The notes beneath the pieces are model-generated. The model was not told the DNA's origin. It did not search any database and saw only the letters and a list, made by a program, of their open reading frames with translations. From Prochilodus magdalenae (taxonomy: Eukaryota; Chordata; Actinopteri; Characiformes; Prochilodontidae): a stretch of 64,000 nucleotides of DNA. Made by a program: the position numbers and the translations under genes. The DNA is taken from positions 1 to 64,000 of the forward strand of contig JAMWET010005009.1 of the NCBI GenBank assembly GCA_024036415.1, read 5' to 3'. Of this stretch, positions 49,246 to 60,999 are shown one piece after another. Every line of letters starts with the position of its first letter. Position 1 is the stretch's first letter.

Positions 49246-50703
49246 CTGAACCCTAATCCCCCTCGTCTTAAGCAAACACAGTCTCTGAGAATGATCAGCC
49301 TGTCAGAATTCAGTTTATTTTAGTCCTTGTCCCATAGTACCTAAGGCAACCACTTACACACATAAGTTTCATAGTTCCGTGTAACAGTTTGATTCATGTC
49401 ATGTGGGCTCTGTAGTATGTTATAGTACCTGCACAGTTCTAAGTACTGCAGCATCTTGTATGTACGTTAAAATCTAGTTTTGTTTGCATGTTTCAACTTA
49501 GATTCTCGGTAAATGCCGAACATGGCGGAAATGAGGAAAGGATAAAATAAAAATATAAATAAATAAATGCAACGTTAATCAACGAGGAGTAGGACTGGAA
49601 CTTTTACAGGTAAATTAGCGCCTTCACTTTTGTGTCAAAAAATTAATTGTATTCCTTTTGCAGCTTTCCCTATGAGATATTGAAATGGGATGTAAAGTAG
49701 GGGAAAGAGTGCGGGCCACTGATTGTGCTAATTGATGCATTCAGGGTGATGTCTGGGGGGCTAGGGGGTGGTGGTGGTGAGAGGGGTGGGCGTAGAGGAG
49801 GGGTTGCTGTGCCATGCTGGGGATGTCAATGACTTTTAAAGGTGGTGGCGTATCTGCCTTCCAAATTTAAATCCTTAATCAAAAAGCATGAGCGAGGATA
49901 TGAGAAGAAGCCAGCGTGAGGCCTGCTCTTCAGGATGCACTCGCTAACTCGTTTCAGTGCTTCTCCAGACTCACCTGAACGGAGGATGAAGTTTTCGGGG
50001 AACTGAGCTGCGTTCGCGCTGTGCGTGTGATCTGAGCACTTAGCCGGCTTCATGTAATGTTAACGCCTGGGTTTGAGCAATAGAGGTGGAGGCTGAAACT
50101 GGATGCTAATGGTTTCCACATTTATCCAAATACAGCACTGTGGAGAAGTCTGATATGATCATGGGCACCATGGGTTGATCGTTTACTGACTGTCCTAATC
50201 TGATGACTGCAACGAGATTGGGCCACCATTACAGGTGAGATGCAAGTGGGTGGGGCTACAGGCCTCATCTAGAGCAGTGCTTGCACCCGTGTCGGGTATT
50301 GTGGTGGGTTGGGGCCTGATTTCTCAGCCATGTTTGCAGCTGATTCCTTATTTTTATTTCTTATTAAATATAATTTGCACCATATTCGCTGTCTGTCTCT
50401 CACTTGTGGGTCATGATGTTGAGCCTGTCGTGACGAATGTGGGAGCTCATCCGGAATCATCAATAGTGAGGATGTAGGAAGTAGGAATCATGGGTAATTT
50501 ATTTAGTTTGCCTTATCAGAGACCATAGTGATGAAGCAGGTCATGTGATCGCTTTGCATTGCTGTCATCGTGTGACATTATGAGCAGATCATATAGTGGG
50601 AAAATGGTAATAATTGTAATGGTAATAATAATAATAATAATATTTATTTGTATTGTACTTAAGTTGCAACACTAGCTCTGTGTGGTGTGAGTGACGTCAC
50701 TCA
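49246..50703. other. Clean outer end of the right arm
   Basis: Mirror of 1-1,765. Contains ATAATA simple sequence at 50,623-50,650. Frames at 49,826-50,053 and 50,235-50,477 lack domains. No gene supported. Confidence 0.55.
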
Positions 50704-50782
50704 GCACAATAAAACAGAAAACTCCAACCCCAATTTTCTCATGATCAAAAGAAATAAATTGAGCCCCCCTTGTGTGCTTAAG

Positions 50783-51125
50783 GTGGTAGTAACTTCAGGC
50801 TCCTGCAGATGGCACTGCATGAGGATGATGGGGCTATCAATACCTGTGGGGTGTGAGTGACAGGATCCATAGATGGAGAAGAGGTGCTACAGTGCAGGGA
50901 ATGTCTCGTTCCATGTGTGGAAAATGGCTCCAGAGCAGATGTTAATGATTGGCTAAAATGAGGGACTGCATGTGGGCGTGGCCAAAGACCCTAGTGTGAA
51001 GGAAGTATCTGAATCTGCAGGTGTATGAAGGCGTATGGTCATACGGGTCTACCAGTGGCTAAAATCCCAGTCTACAGGGAATTCTCCTCGGGAATTGGAC
51101 CAGAGAAGGCGTCTACCAAATCAGC
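50783..51125 (+). repeat. Interspersed repeat family X, full-length-like copy
   Basis: Begins near AAGGTGGTAGTAACTTCAGG and runs through GCTCCTGCAGATGGC, CATAGATGGAGAAGAGGTGC, CTCGTTCCATGTGTGG, GGCGTGGCCAAAGACC and AGGGAATTCTCCTCGGGAAT. Related copies: 53,668-54,035 (+), 56,735-57,048 (-), 58,170-58,395 (-), 18,350-18,677 with 19,618-19,812 (-), and a fragment at 15,940. No coding capacity and no clear tRNA-like promoter boxes seen; it may be a SINE or a MITE. Confidence 0.8.
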
Positions 51126-51162
51126 CACAAATGCAAGCAGTTAAGTTCTTAAACTAATTAAT

Positions 51163-51198
<36 letters not shown>
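51163..51198. repeat. (AAT)n microsatellite
   Basis: About 12 AAT units directly downstream of the family X copy. Confidence 0.9.
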
Positions 51199-52300
51199 TT
51201 TTTCAAAACAAGCTAGCTTTCCTGGACCTTAGGCACGCCTACACATGAGCAGCCTCGAACACACTCACACACACAACAGAAAAAGTTGGGAGGAGACAGC
51301 CATCAGCTTTTATGATCGTTGGGTTGCCAGTCCTTGGGTTGCCAGATCTTTAATACTAGGATGAATATTACTAATATATAATTTATTCTGTATCACATTT
51401 GTTTTTATTTTTTAAACCGTTTCCGTGGCCACAGGTGGGTCTGCGTTTGAAAGTACTCCAATCAAAACCGCACCCCATGACTGTGTAAAATCCACCTGCA
51501 AATCTTTGGGAAAACCGTCAATCTGGCCACCCAGCATGACTGAGAATGAGCTTATGGAAAACAGCAGATTGTTTCTGGTTGCTGCAGTGAGCCTGCAGCT
51601 TATAATCCATTTAGTTAACATCAGTGTCATTACAGCAGCTGTTTCCAGACTGTTTCAATAGAACAGCTTTTACCCAGGTTTGTGCTGGGTTGTGGGTAGA
51701 GATGGGAGGGAGGTTGGGGGGGTGTTGACCCTTCCAATGCCCCTCTCTCAGCAATGCCCGCCATGGTGGGCACCCATGAATTTCACCCTATATTTAATTC
51801 ATGTCCAATAGCACTCCTGGAATTATTCAGTCCACCTTAAAACCCTTCAAAGTGGAGCTTTACAGGAGGAGGAACCAGCTTCCTTAACCTGCAGTGGAGC
51901 TGATAGAACAAGGTTTATTACTAAGCAGGTTTGGAGCGATTCTATTGGTTGGTCCCTCATGAATATTCACTAACCTGAAAGGAGAACTAGAGCTTTTACA
52001 CTGTGCAGAAAAAGAGATCAAAGTTTTTACACCACTAAATATATATTAGAGGTGGAGATATGGAGGAGTATCATACTGTGTACATCAGGAGTAGATGTGG
52101 TGTATCAGGATCATCTCATCAGGTGGAGCTGGTAGGTGTAGGAGCCTGTAGAGTCTTTAAGATCACCAGCTACATCCATTTAGATGGGTGTCTCTAAACT
52201 TTTGACTGGTACTGTATGTCCTTTTTAACATCCTTTCATTATCGCATTCTTTCTTTCTTTCCATTCCCTCCATGCCACACAGACCTAGTCATTTCAGCCA
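51199..52300. other. Non-coding stretch with possible repeat remnants
   Basis: Contains a local duplication of TTGGGTTGCCAG (about 51,318 and 51,336). The frame at 51,425-51,661 follows a CACAG and is 78 codons long but lacks an ATG start and any recognised domain; it could be part of a dispersed repeat. No gene called. Confidence 0.4.
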
Positions 52301-52330
52301 GAGAGAGAGACAGAGAGAGAGAGAGGGAGA

Positions 52331-52376
<46 letters not shown>
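52301..52376 (+). repeat. (GA)n microsatellite
   Basis: About 75 bp of GA with CAGAGA and GGGA interruptions. Confidence 0.9.
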
Positions 52377-52378
<2 letters not shown>

Positions 52379-52379
52379 C

Positions 52380-52750
52380 TTATCTCAGGCCACTTCAACA
52401 ACTTCATTTTCAGAGTGTCAAGCAATTTGTTTAAAGGCTCAAGGCATGAGTCGAGAGACAGCAACGAGTCAAAAAATGGGAGTGAAAAAAAAGAGAGAGA
52501 AAAAAAGCATGTTAATAAAAATTCATAGAATCTGCTCGCCCGCAGAAATGGATGGCGACTGCGGGGTCACATTGCATCCGTGGCGGAGAGGTCAGGGGGC
52601 CACGTACAGTTCTAAAACAAGACAGTGTGTTTTCATGCATCATGTAGCAGATAAAGATTTTCAGTGTCGAGACACCGGCCCCGTCTGGTGGGACGGGGTG
52701 GGGGAGGAGCCTGGGGCCCGGGGTTTGGGGGCCCAGCGCATGTGTTAATT
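52380..52750. other. Candidate conserved non-coding segment
   Basis: Non-repetitive, with AT-rich motifs such as TTAATAAAAATTCATA next to GC-rich sequence. The 158-codon frame crossing it (52,272-52,748) begins in the GA run and has no domain, so I do not call a gene. Confidence 0.3.
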
Positions 52751-53667
52751 CTGTCTAGGTGTCATCAGTCTTCCTTGCTCTCCTCTTGTGTCATGCAGTC
52801 CATCTTGTGTTCTTAGGACCAGGCGTTACTGCCTGGTAAAAATATCAATACATAAAAAATATCAGTAGCATTTTGATATGCTTCACTTATGATATTATGT
52901 ATGGATGCCATATATAGTATTTATATATTTATCATTTAAACTGTTCTCTGATGTTCCACATAGATAGTATGTGACTGTGTTTGGGGTGAAATGGCCAGAT
53001 GCTGTTTTACACCCCCATGTTCACCCTGTGATCTGGTTCTAGAATAAAATGACCTGTTTTCCCTTTTTTGGGTGAGCTCATGAATAATTACATGTGCTCT
53101 GCTCTGATTGGCTAGGCTACTCGAGACACCGCCCATGATGATCACACAGACACAACATGTCCAAATAGACTAAGTACAATGAGCCTCTGTGTAAATAAGC
53201 CCCGCTCTCAAAGTATTTAGTTAGCTATGCTAGTTACTGGAAGCTAATGCTAGTCGCTAACGTGACCTATACTAGCTACTGGCTTTCCATCTGGACGTCA
53301 ACACACAGTAGGTTAACGTTGGTCCTCACTGTGGAACTCTCAGTTTAGGTTGATCTGCTTCAACACACGGATACAATTACACAGCATGGCTGCTACTTAC
53401 AGGCTGCTGTTGGGGTTGTAATGATGCTAATAAAGGTGGAGCTGCTCCTCTCTTCAGACTTGTCATGGTCAATCATCTCTCTGACAAATCTAAACCATCA
53501 TATTCAATCTCTTAGAACATCTGATGTTAAAATGAGTCAGTCAAGTATCTGAACTTACTGAGGTTCAGGATTAGCATGAACCCAACTTTACAACAGGGCT
53601 AATCTCTGCTAGCATTCCTAAGGGGATTGTTATAGTACATAGTTCTATGGTATGGTTGAGACATATA
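52751..53667. other. Unremarkable non-coding stretch
   Basis: No gene or strong repeat recognised; AT-rich near 52,840-52,935. Several GCTAGT/CTAGC words cluster at 53,225-53,285. Confidence 0.4.
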
Positions 53668-54035
53668 AGTTGTTCTGCAGATGGCGCTGCACGGGGATGA
53701 TGGGGCTATCAATACCTGCGGGGTGTGAGTGACGGGATCCATAGATTGGGAAGAGGTTCTACAGTGCAGGGAATGTCTCGTTCCATGTGTGGAAAACGCT
53801 CCAGAGCAGATGGTAATGATTGGCTAAAAGGAGTGACTGCATGTGGGCGTGGCCAAAGACCATAGTGTGAAGGAAGTAGCTGAATCTGCAGGTGTATGGA
53901 AGCGTACGGTCATATGGGTCTACCAGCGGAAATGTGCCAGGGAAGGCCTTCACCAAATCTTATCCAGTACACGCCAAATCCAACCACATCTGTTACTGGT
54001 GCTCATGGAGGCAATACACACTATTAGCTACGTTT
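53668..54035 (+). repeat. Interspersed repeat family X copy
   Basis: Starts within GCAGATGGCGCTGCACGGGG, shares GTGGCCAAAGACCATAGTGT, has an internal deletion after the AGGGAAGG segment, and ends with sequence related to the GGTGCATGTGGAGG end. Confidence 0.8.
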
Positions 54036-54179
54036 TGGTGACAATAAAAAAAATAATATTTCGAAATAATTTCTAGAAAGTTTCATGAAACCTATTTTAC
54101 CAAGTTTCACCAAACGAAATCCTGGTGATACTAATGAACAACAGGAGGTTTTCAATTACGGCAATCAATTGAAATTAAG

Positions 54180-54750
54180 TTACACGAAACTTTCACTGTT
54201 TAAATAAGACTTACTTTTATGAAGAGCAAAACAGAGAAAGTGCTTATTACGACATTCTGTCCACATGCCTATCAGATGGCTGGCCGGTGCTGCCACCGCC
54301 GCGCGAGAGGCAGCACACTCTTCTGATGTGTCTCGCGCCAGGACGAGGCGCAAGCTAAACACGGATGTCATGGCTATTTTACATGCCGCCTTTATTCGAG
54401 CTTAATGCGATTATTCTAACCAAAACGACAGGGATTTGATACAGGCTAACAGCGTTCCAGGAAAGCGCCGCTCCAGGCTAGTATTCGTCATGTGTGGAAA
54501 TTATATATCGGATGCGTTCTTGCTTATGACATCATATGGTGGGATGAAATATAAGCCGAGATGGGCCGCGCCGATTACCACTGTCGGCCGCTCCCGTTTT
54601 CATTATAAACAGCGGCGAAAAAAAAAGATTTCTAATAAAAAGATTAGAGGTGCGCGCTACCTTCACAATGATGTCCTGGAGTGAATTCATCATAGCCGCG
54701 ACGCCGCTGTCTCACCGTGAAAGAGATATACACCGCGCTTTTGTGTATGT
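54180..54750. other. Candidate conserved non-coding segment
   Basis: About 570 bp of high-complexity sequence alternating AT-rich and CpG-containing motifs, with no tandem or dispersed repeat recognised. Short frames on both strands (54,180-54,371 and 54,436-54,684) show no domain. Could equally be an unrecognised exon or old repeat. Confidence 0.3.
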
Positions 54751-54889
54751 GTGTCCAGTTTACTTTCTTTACTTTTTGCCACAATGGGAAAAGCAATCCC
54801 ACTTCACATGCAATTTCTGTTTCACCGGACTCATGAGACTTTCTAGCAGCTTCTTCGCTGCACCATTACTGACTCTAGCCTGTCAGACC

Positions 54890-55250
54890 CCTCTACCCCC
54901 CTACATTATTATTTGGTTGATGGACCAGCAATGATAATGACTGGAGCATGTAATACTGGGCAGACCTTGATGGGACCAGAGCACTGGCATTGGGTTCGGA
55001 TGATATGACGCCACGTTCCACCACCCAAATAATACCTGCTCTCTGGTGGTCCTGTGGGGGTCCTGATCATAATGAAGTATACAGAGAGACAAATAGGCTA
55101 CAGTCTGGAACCGTAGAAGTACAGAGACTCCTATATGGTCAGGGGAGCCCATACAGTGGGCACCAAATGTGTGTTGTGCACAGTGGTGGGTTCTCAGCGG
55201 GGGGTATGTGTAATATGTTCCATGTGCCGAAATGGGGTTTTATCATTAAA
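54890..55250. repeat. Probable dispersed repeat remnant
   Basis: Contains TTGGTTGATGGACCAGCAAT, the inward TGATGGGACCAGAGCAC, and GTACAGAGACTCCTATATGG, word combinations I associate with a common fish DNA element. Only one diverged copy is present in the window, so this is pattern memory rather than internal repetition. Confidence 0.4.
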
Positions 55251-55419
55251 CAGATGAAGGCTATGCTGCTATATCAGCACTGCACAGTGTGAGACACATT
55301 ATGGACGATTCGTCCGGACTGAAACTAGGACGTTGCTCAAACGCATTGCTCAACGGTTAAATTCCATTACGGAGTTTTCAAGTCGTTTTGGACAGTTATT
55401 GTATCGCATTATTTATTAT

Positions 55420-56135
55420 TATAGATGCAGTACCTGGGTGTTCACCTGAGCAACAACCTCACCTGGAGCAACAACACTTCCAGTCTGGTCAGGAAGGCAC
55501 ACCAACGGCTCTACTTCCTCAGGCGGTTGAGGCAAGCTGGGCTCGGGAGCTCGGTCCTCACCTCCTTCTACAGATGCATGGTGGAGAGCGTCCCATGCTC
55601 CAGCATCAACGTGTGGCACGGAAGCTGCTCTGCTGCAGACAGGAAAGCTCTGCAGAGGGTGGTGAAGGCTGCACAGAGGTCTGTCAGAGTCAGCCTCCCC
55701 ACCACCACGGACATCTACACCTCCAGATGCAGGACGAGGGCCACCTGCATCGTGAAGGACCCCAGTCACCCAGCACACTCATGTTTTGTCCCGCTCCCCT
55801 CAGGCGGGAGGCTGCGGAGTGTTAAGTGTGAAACGAACAGACTGAGGAACAGCTTCATTTCAGAAGCTGTAAGACTTCTAAACGCCACTTAGTGGAACCA
55901 CTGCACTGACACTCTGAGGACACTAGTCACTTTAAATACACTCCTACCTTTTCAATTTCCTGCTGCTCTCTCTCTCTATATTTTTATATATTTTTATATA
56001 TTTATGTATATTTTATGTATTTAAGTTCTGCTGTCTGGGTGTAACTGGGTCCTTGAGTACTACAATTTCATTCCACCCCATGTACCACATGTGATGCGAA
56101 TGACAATAAAGTCTCCTTGAACCTTGATCCTTGAG
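55420..56135 (+). mobile_element. 5'-truncated LINE with intact 3' end
   Basis: The ORF2 tail is followed by a ~240-bp 3' region with a TTTTTATATA-type AT stretch (about 55,978-56,020) and the ending ATGCGAATGACAATAAAGTC, then imperfect CCTTGA repeats (about 56,095-56,135). Such short tandem tails are typical of this LINE type. The insertion point lies after TTATTATTATAG at 55,424. No target-site duplication could be fixed by eye. Confidence 0.85.
55425..55892 (+). pseudogene. C-terminal fragment of a LINE ORF2 (reverse transcriptase protein)
   Basis: A 155-codon frame reading YLGVHLSNNLTW near the start, RLYFLRRLRQAGLGSSVLTSFY at about residues 28-49, GSCSAADRKALQRVVKAAQR at about 66-85, and ending RNSFISEAVRLLN. 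This is the conserved region after the reverse transcriptase domain of fish L2/CR1/Rex-like LINE ORF2 proteins, where the protein comes to its natural C-terminus. The frame is intact but the reverse transcriptase and endonuclease are absent because of 5' truncation, so it is not functional. The first Met is merely internal to the original protein. It is clearly a different family from the LINE at 18,678. Confidence 0.88.
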
Positions 56136-56139
56136 CATT

Positions 56140-56734
56140 GCAAAGCACTGTTGCTCCCATTTTCCAAGATCAAGATACCAACACCATTCCAGCTCCAGAT
56201 TCTCTGGCCTGATTGTGTAATTCGGGACCACTGCTGAGTTTTACCCATTAGAAATGAATGGGATTGAAAAGTGCTTGCCCATCTACTGTAATTATGCTTG
56301 ACCAACAGGCACGGTCATCTCAGAGCAGACCCCCGAGCACAAACTCAATGTTGGTTTGACCAGCACTCGTCAGTTTGTCTTTTTTTCATCCTTTGCTTCT
56401 CCTATGGAACCCTATTCACTTTGGCCACTACCCAAACCCCATTGTTTCCTTTCACCTACAGCCACCAAACTGCATGTGCTCACTCAGGACAGATCCCCAA
56501 ACTTCAGTTCACAGACATACTGACCCCGACTCTTCTGTTCACCATTTATTCATCCATCGCTCTTCCCATAGCAGCCATAGCCTAGATAAAGCCAACAGGA
56601 AGTGGGAACCTTTGTGTGCATCAATTCTGTTTTCTAGTTATACAACATGCTAAGCAAACATTCATACCAACAGGCTAAGCTTCAAGTGTCTGTTCCTGAT
56701 CAGCCATGAAAGGATGTTCACAGGCATTATTATT
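56140..56734. other. Unidentified non-coding stretch
   Basis: No repeat or gene recognised; frames at 56,298-56,585 and 56,375-56,653 have no domains. Confidence 0.4.
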
Positions 56735-57048
56735 GACGTATCCACCAATAACAGCTGTGATTGGATTTGGCATGGACCGGACAAGTTTCTAGATGTAGCC
56801 ACAACAATGTTCAGAGACTTCTACATCATCAGACCCGTATGACCGTACGCTTCCATACACCTGCAGATTCAGCTACTTCCTTCACTCTATGGTCTTTGGC
56901 CTCACCCACATGCAGTCCCTCCTTTTAGCCAATCATTAACATCTGCTCTGGAGCGTTTTCCACACATGGGATGAGACACTCTGCACCGAACCACCTGTTC
57001 TCAGTCTATGGAGCCTGAAGTTACTACCACCTTTAACACGCAAGGTGA
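56735..57048 (-). repeat. Interspersed repeat family X copy
   Basis: Reverse-strand copy from the ACCAATAACAGCTGTGATTG end through ATGGTCTTTGGCC and AACATCTGCTCTGGAG to GAAGTTACTACCACCTTT, with an internal deletion of the ATCCCAGTCTACAGGGAATT segment. Confidence 0.8.
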
Positions 57049-57217
57049 TTCCCTTTTTTTGTCTGGTGAGCTTATCATGTGTTAAGGTTGTAAGGCCTAA
57101 ACAGAGAATCTTTTTTGGCACTGTGCTATTTAAGAAAATGTTCTCGCAGCACTGTTCGAACTTCACTCCTTTCTGCCTGCTTCACCGGAAGAGATTTCTC
57201 CCTTTAGAATGTGGAGC

Positions 57218-57220
57218 ATC

Positions 57221-57275
<55 letters not shown>
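57218..57275 (+). repeat. (GA)n microsatellite
   Basis: About 56 bp of almost pure GA. Confidence 0.9.
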
Positions 57276-58169
57276 CTGGTGTGCCTGCAGTGAGGCCTGT
57301 GGCTGTGTGGAGCTCATGCTGGGTTTTTACGGCCTATCTCTACCTCTCTGCTGCCGCGGCTGCTACTCTGCATTAACTTAATGTTGCACGTCTTATCTAT
57401 TTATTTATCCGTCTCCACAATCTGCTGAAACGCAACGAATCGTTCGAGAAGCACCGAAGGGGAGATTATGGTAAACCTCGCATTCGCTTTGGTACGAACT
57501 GATGCAGACGCTGAGTTTCCGCTCATTTTCCGACCAGGCGCAATTGTTATGATGGCGTAATGCTAATTGGTTATGGACTCAGGATGAAAAGCGATGTGTG
57601 GTTTCTTTTTTTCTACTCTCCTCGCTCTCTCTTCCGTTCTCTCCCTCTCTCTTTTCCCTCTCTCTGAGGTGGAGGCCTGCGGTGAAAGGGGTTTTCTGGG
57701 GCTAATCTGACTCGGTTCTCTTCCCCATACCCACCTTATTCCTACGTGTAATGATGCTCTGAGTGATGTATGGACAGAACCTCTGGTGAAGTGTAAACAG
57801 AGAACATGCTAAATGCTAAACGTCACCCCCCTAGCATGCTGGGATACTTGAACGCTTATGTGCTAAAAAGCTAATTGTATGCAGATTCTATAGTATGGTA
57901 ACCTAAATAATGCAGTTCTGGAACTTTTCGAATGACGTTTTGCCCTGACAGTAAAGGTATACCACTAAACCGGCGCTATGGTGAAGCTAATTTCTTCTAG
58001 CGACCCCCTGGAACTTCATGCTAGGCAGGTTAATGCCGAACTAGCCGCTAACTCTGAAGTTCCATGCACTGATATACTGATGACCATCCACTAGAGAAGC
58101 TGCTTTATTGAGAACATTGTGTTCTGTATGACCTGTAAAGTCCGTTAGCTGCTAACAGTAATGCTCAAC
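57276..58169. other. Non-coding stretch with a possible conserved segment
   Basis: About 57,400-57,600 is high-complexity sequence with a TAATGCTAATTGG motif; 57,600-57,670 is CT-rich; the rest is unremarkable. No gene recognised. Confidence 0.35.
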
Positions 58170-58395
58170 TGACACTTCACACTATGGTCTTTGGCCACGC
58201 CCACATGCAGTCCCTCCTTTTAGCCAATCATTAACATCTGCTCTGGAGCGTTTACCACACATGCAACGAGACATTCCCTGCACTGTAGCTCCTCTTCCCA
58301 ATCTATGGATCCCGTCACTCACACCCCACAGGTATTTATAGCCCCATCATCCTCGTACGGCGCCATCTGCAGGAGCCTGAAGTTACTACCACCCA
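58170..58395 (-). repeat. Interspersed repeat family X, partial copy
   Basis: Runs from ATGGTCTTTGGCCACGCCC to CTGAAGTTACTACCACC and lacks the distal half. Confidence 0.8.
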
Positions 58396-58895
58396 AATCT
58401 ATGGTTGTGAATGAATTAATTTAAGCTGTAGTTCGATACTGCAGATACTCCCACAGTGTATTACTATTGAAGAGAATTGATTATTGATTAATTAGATCTG
58501 CTTCGCCCATAACTACCTATATACATACCTGTATACGGTAGGTGGTTTTCAATGTCATGTGTCAATCATTCACACTCATCTGCCGAGCGAGTGACCTGTA
58601 TGGGAGTTATATGTATGTCCAGGTCAGCAACGGCTCTAAATAACGCTTGCTCGAGATTCGACAAGACAAGGTCACGTACCCACTCCTCACAAATCGGGCC
58701 TTGGCCTCATTTGGAGAGCCAAAATAGGTTCTTCTAGGGTCAGAGAACCCTGTTTTAGCACATTTGTGTCCGAGATTGGGTGATTTCATGGATCCTGAGA
58801 TGAGGGAGGGCTGCTAGCAGGATAGCTAAGGGGTTACGGAGGGTGTCAAGTTGATGTGGATGCTCAGTCGAGTTATAATTTAAATCCCAAATTCG
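58396..58895. other. Unidentified non-coding stretch
   Basis: No repeat family or gene recognised. Weak GGCCTTGGCC-like palindromic words occur near 58,700. Confidence 0.35.
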
Positions 58896-58914
58896 CTCCT
58901 CTCTCTCTTTTTCT

Positions 58915-58948
<34 letters not shown>
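58896..58948 (-). repeat. (CT)n microsatellite
   Basis: About 50 bp of CT repeats with interruptions. Confidence 0.85.
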
Positions 58949-58949
<1 letters not shown>

Positions 58950-58951
<2 letters not shown>

Positions 58952-59275
58952 ACTCCAGCGGATACGTGTAAGAGCTGGTGTACGGCGGCAAATCAGGAGC
59001 GATTGCTAGATGCTGATTGTTAAAGGGAGCTCTGTGTAGAGGTGCCATTCCTCGTTTAGGACGGCAGGGATGCTCCTTGAAGCGCGACAACGGCAGGACT
59101 CCTGCTTCATAAACGCCTGCGACATCAAAGCTCCTCTCCTTCCTGCTCCTGACGCCGGGGATGAAGCTCTCTTCCCTCCGATTGCCAGCAGCTCTTGCGA
59201 TAACCATTACAATCACCTTCCCAACCCGATGTCTCAACAGCAGGCTTTCTCTAATTGAGTATATCATTAAAGTTG
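58950..59275. other. Candidate conserved non-coding segment
   Basis: High-complexity, non-repetitive sequence ending in TCTAATTGAGTATATCATTAAAG with AT-rich homeodomain-like cores. Open on both strands (58,950-59,267 minus, 59,070-59,258 plus), but no domain recognised. Confidence 0.3.
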
Positions 59276-59699
59276 GGTATAGAGTGTTGAGTGTAGAGTG
59301 TATGACTGAGGATTGAAAGATGAGCTATGAACCTTTACAGCTGAACCCTTACTCAGGATATGATCCAACATTTAATCCTCAGTGTGTACAGTAGTTCAGG
59401 TATGTAATTATGGTTGGGTGCATTGAGTTTATAATTTTAAATATATGTTATGTTAAATTACATAAAGCCAAAGACCTGGTATAATTGAATATTGCATAAA
59501 TAATTTAATATTTAGTATTAATATTAATGAGTTCAATAGAGAGTGTGTTTTTAGTATGGAGTATATAGAGCAGAACTGAATTTTGAGATCGATGTGGTGT
59601 GGAGGGGTGATGGAGGTAGAGGAAGAGAGAAAGACTGTTAAGGGTGATATGGAAGGAAGGAGAGACAGCCAAAATGAGAGAGAGTAAGGGTTGGTATGG

Positions 59700-59700
<1 letters not shown>
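59276..59700. other. AT-rich non-coding stretch
   Basis: Includes imperfect repeats of GAGTGTAGAGTGT near 59,282 and AT-rich sequence around 59,400-59,560; no gene. Confidence 0.4.
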
Positions 59701-60957
<1,257 letters not shown>

Positions 60958-60999
60958 GAGCCCTGGTCCTCCCCTCCTCCCCCTGCCCACTGATTTATG

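Larger units (their letters stand above)
26627..50703 (-). repeat. Right arm of the ~26-kb inverted repeat
   Basis: This is the reverse complement of the left arm, feature by feature and in mirrored order. From 26,627 to about 42,190 it is densely corrupted by small, mostly one- or two-base insertions relative to the left arm. From 42,190 to 50,703 it is mostly clean, with some damage inside minisatellite block A' near 47,860-48,700. It carries about 300 bp near 41,650-41,950 that the left arm lacks, and much shorter minisatellite blocks. Clean single-base differences from the left arm exist, for example in the Tc1 remnant and around 44,740-44,880, so it is not a literal copy. Mirror homology fades at about 50,703; the following bases do not match the window start clearly. 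Confidence 0.95.

Noticed and set aside
51425..51661. Possible exon of 78 codons after an AG
   Set aside because: No ATG, no domain and no partner exon; neighbouring sequence looks repeat-derived.
55388..55825. 145-codon plus frame and 119-codon minus frame overlapping the LINE tail
   Set aside because: Shadows of the real LINE frame at 55,425-55,892, which has recognised motifs.
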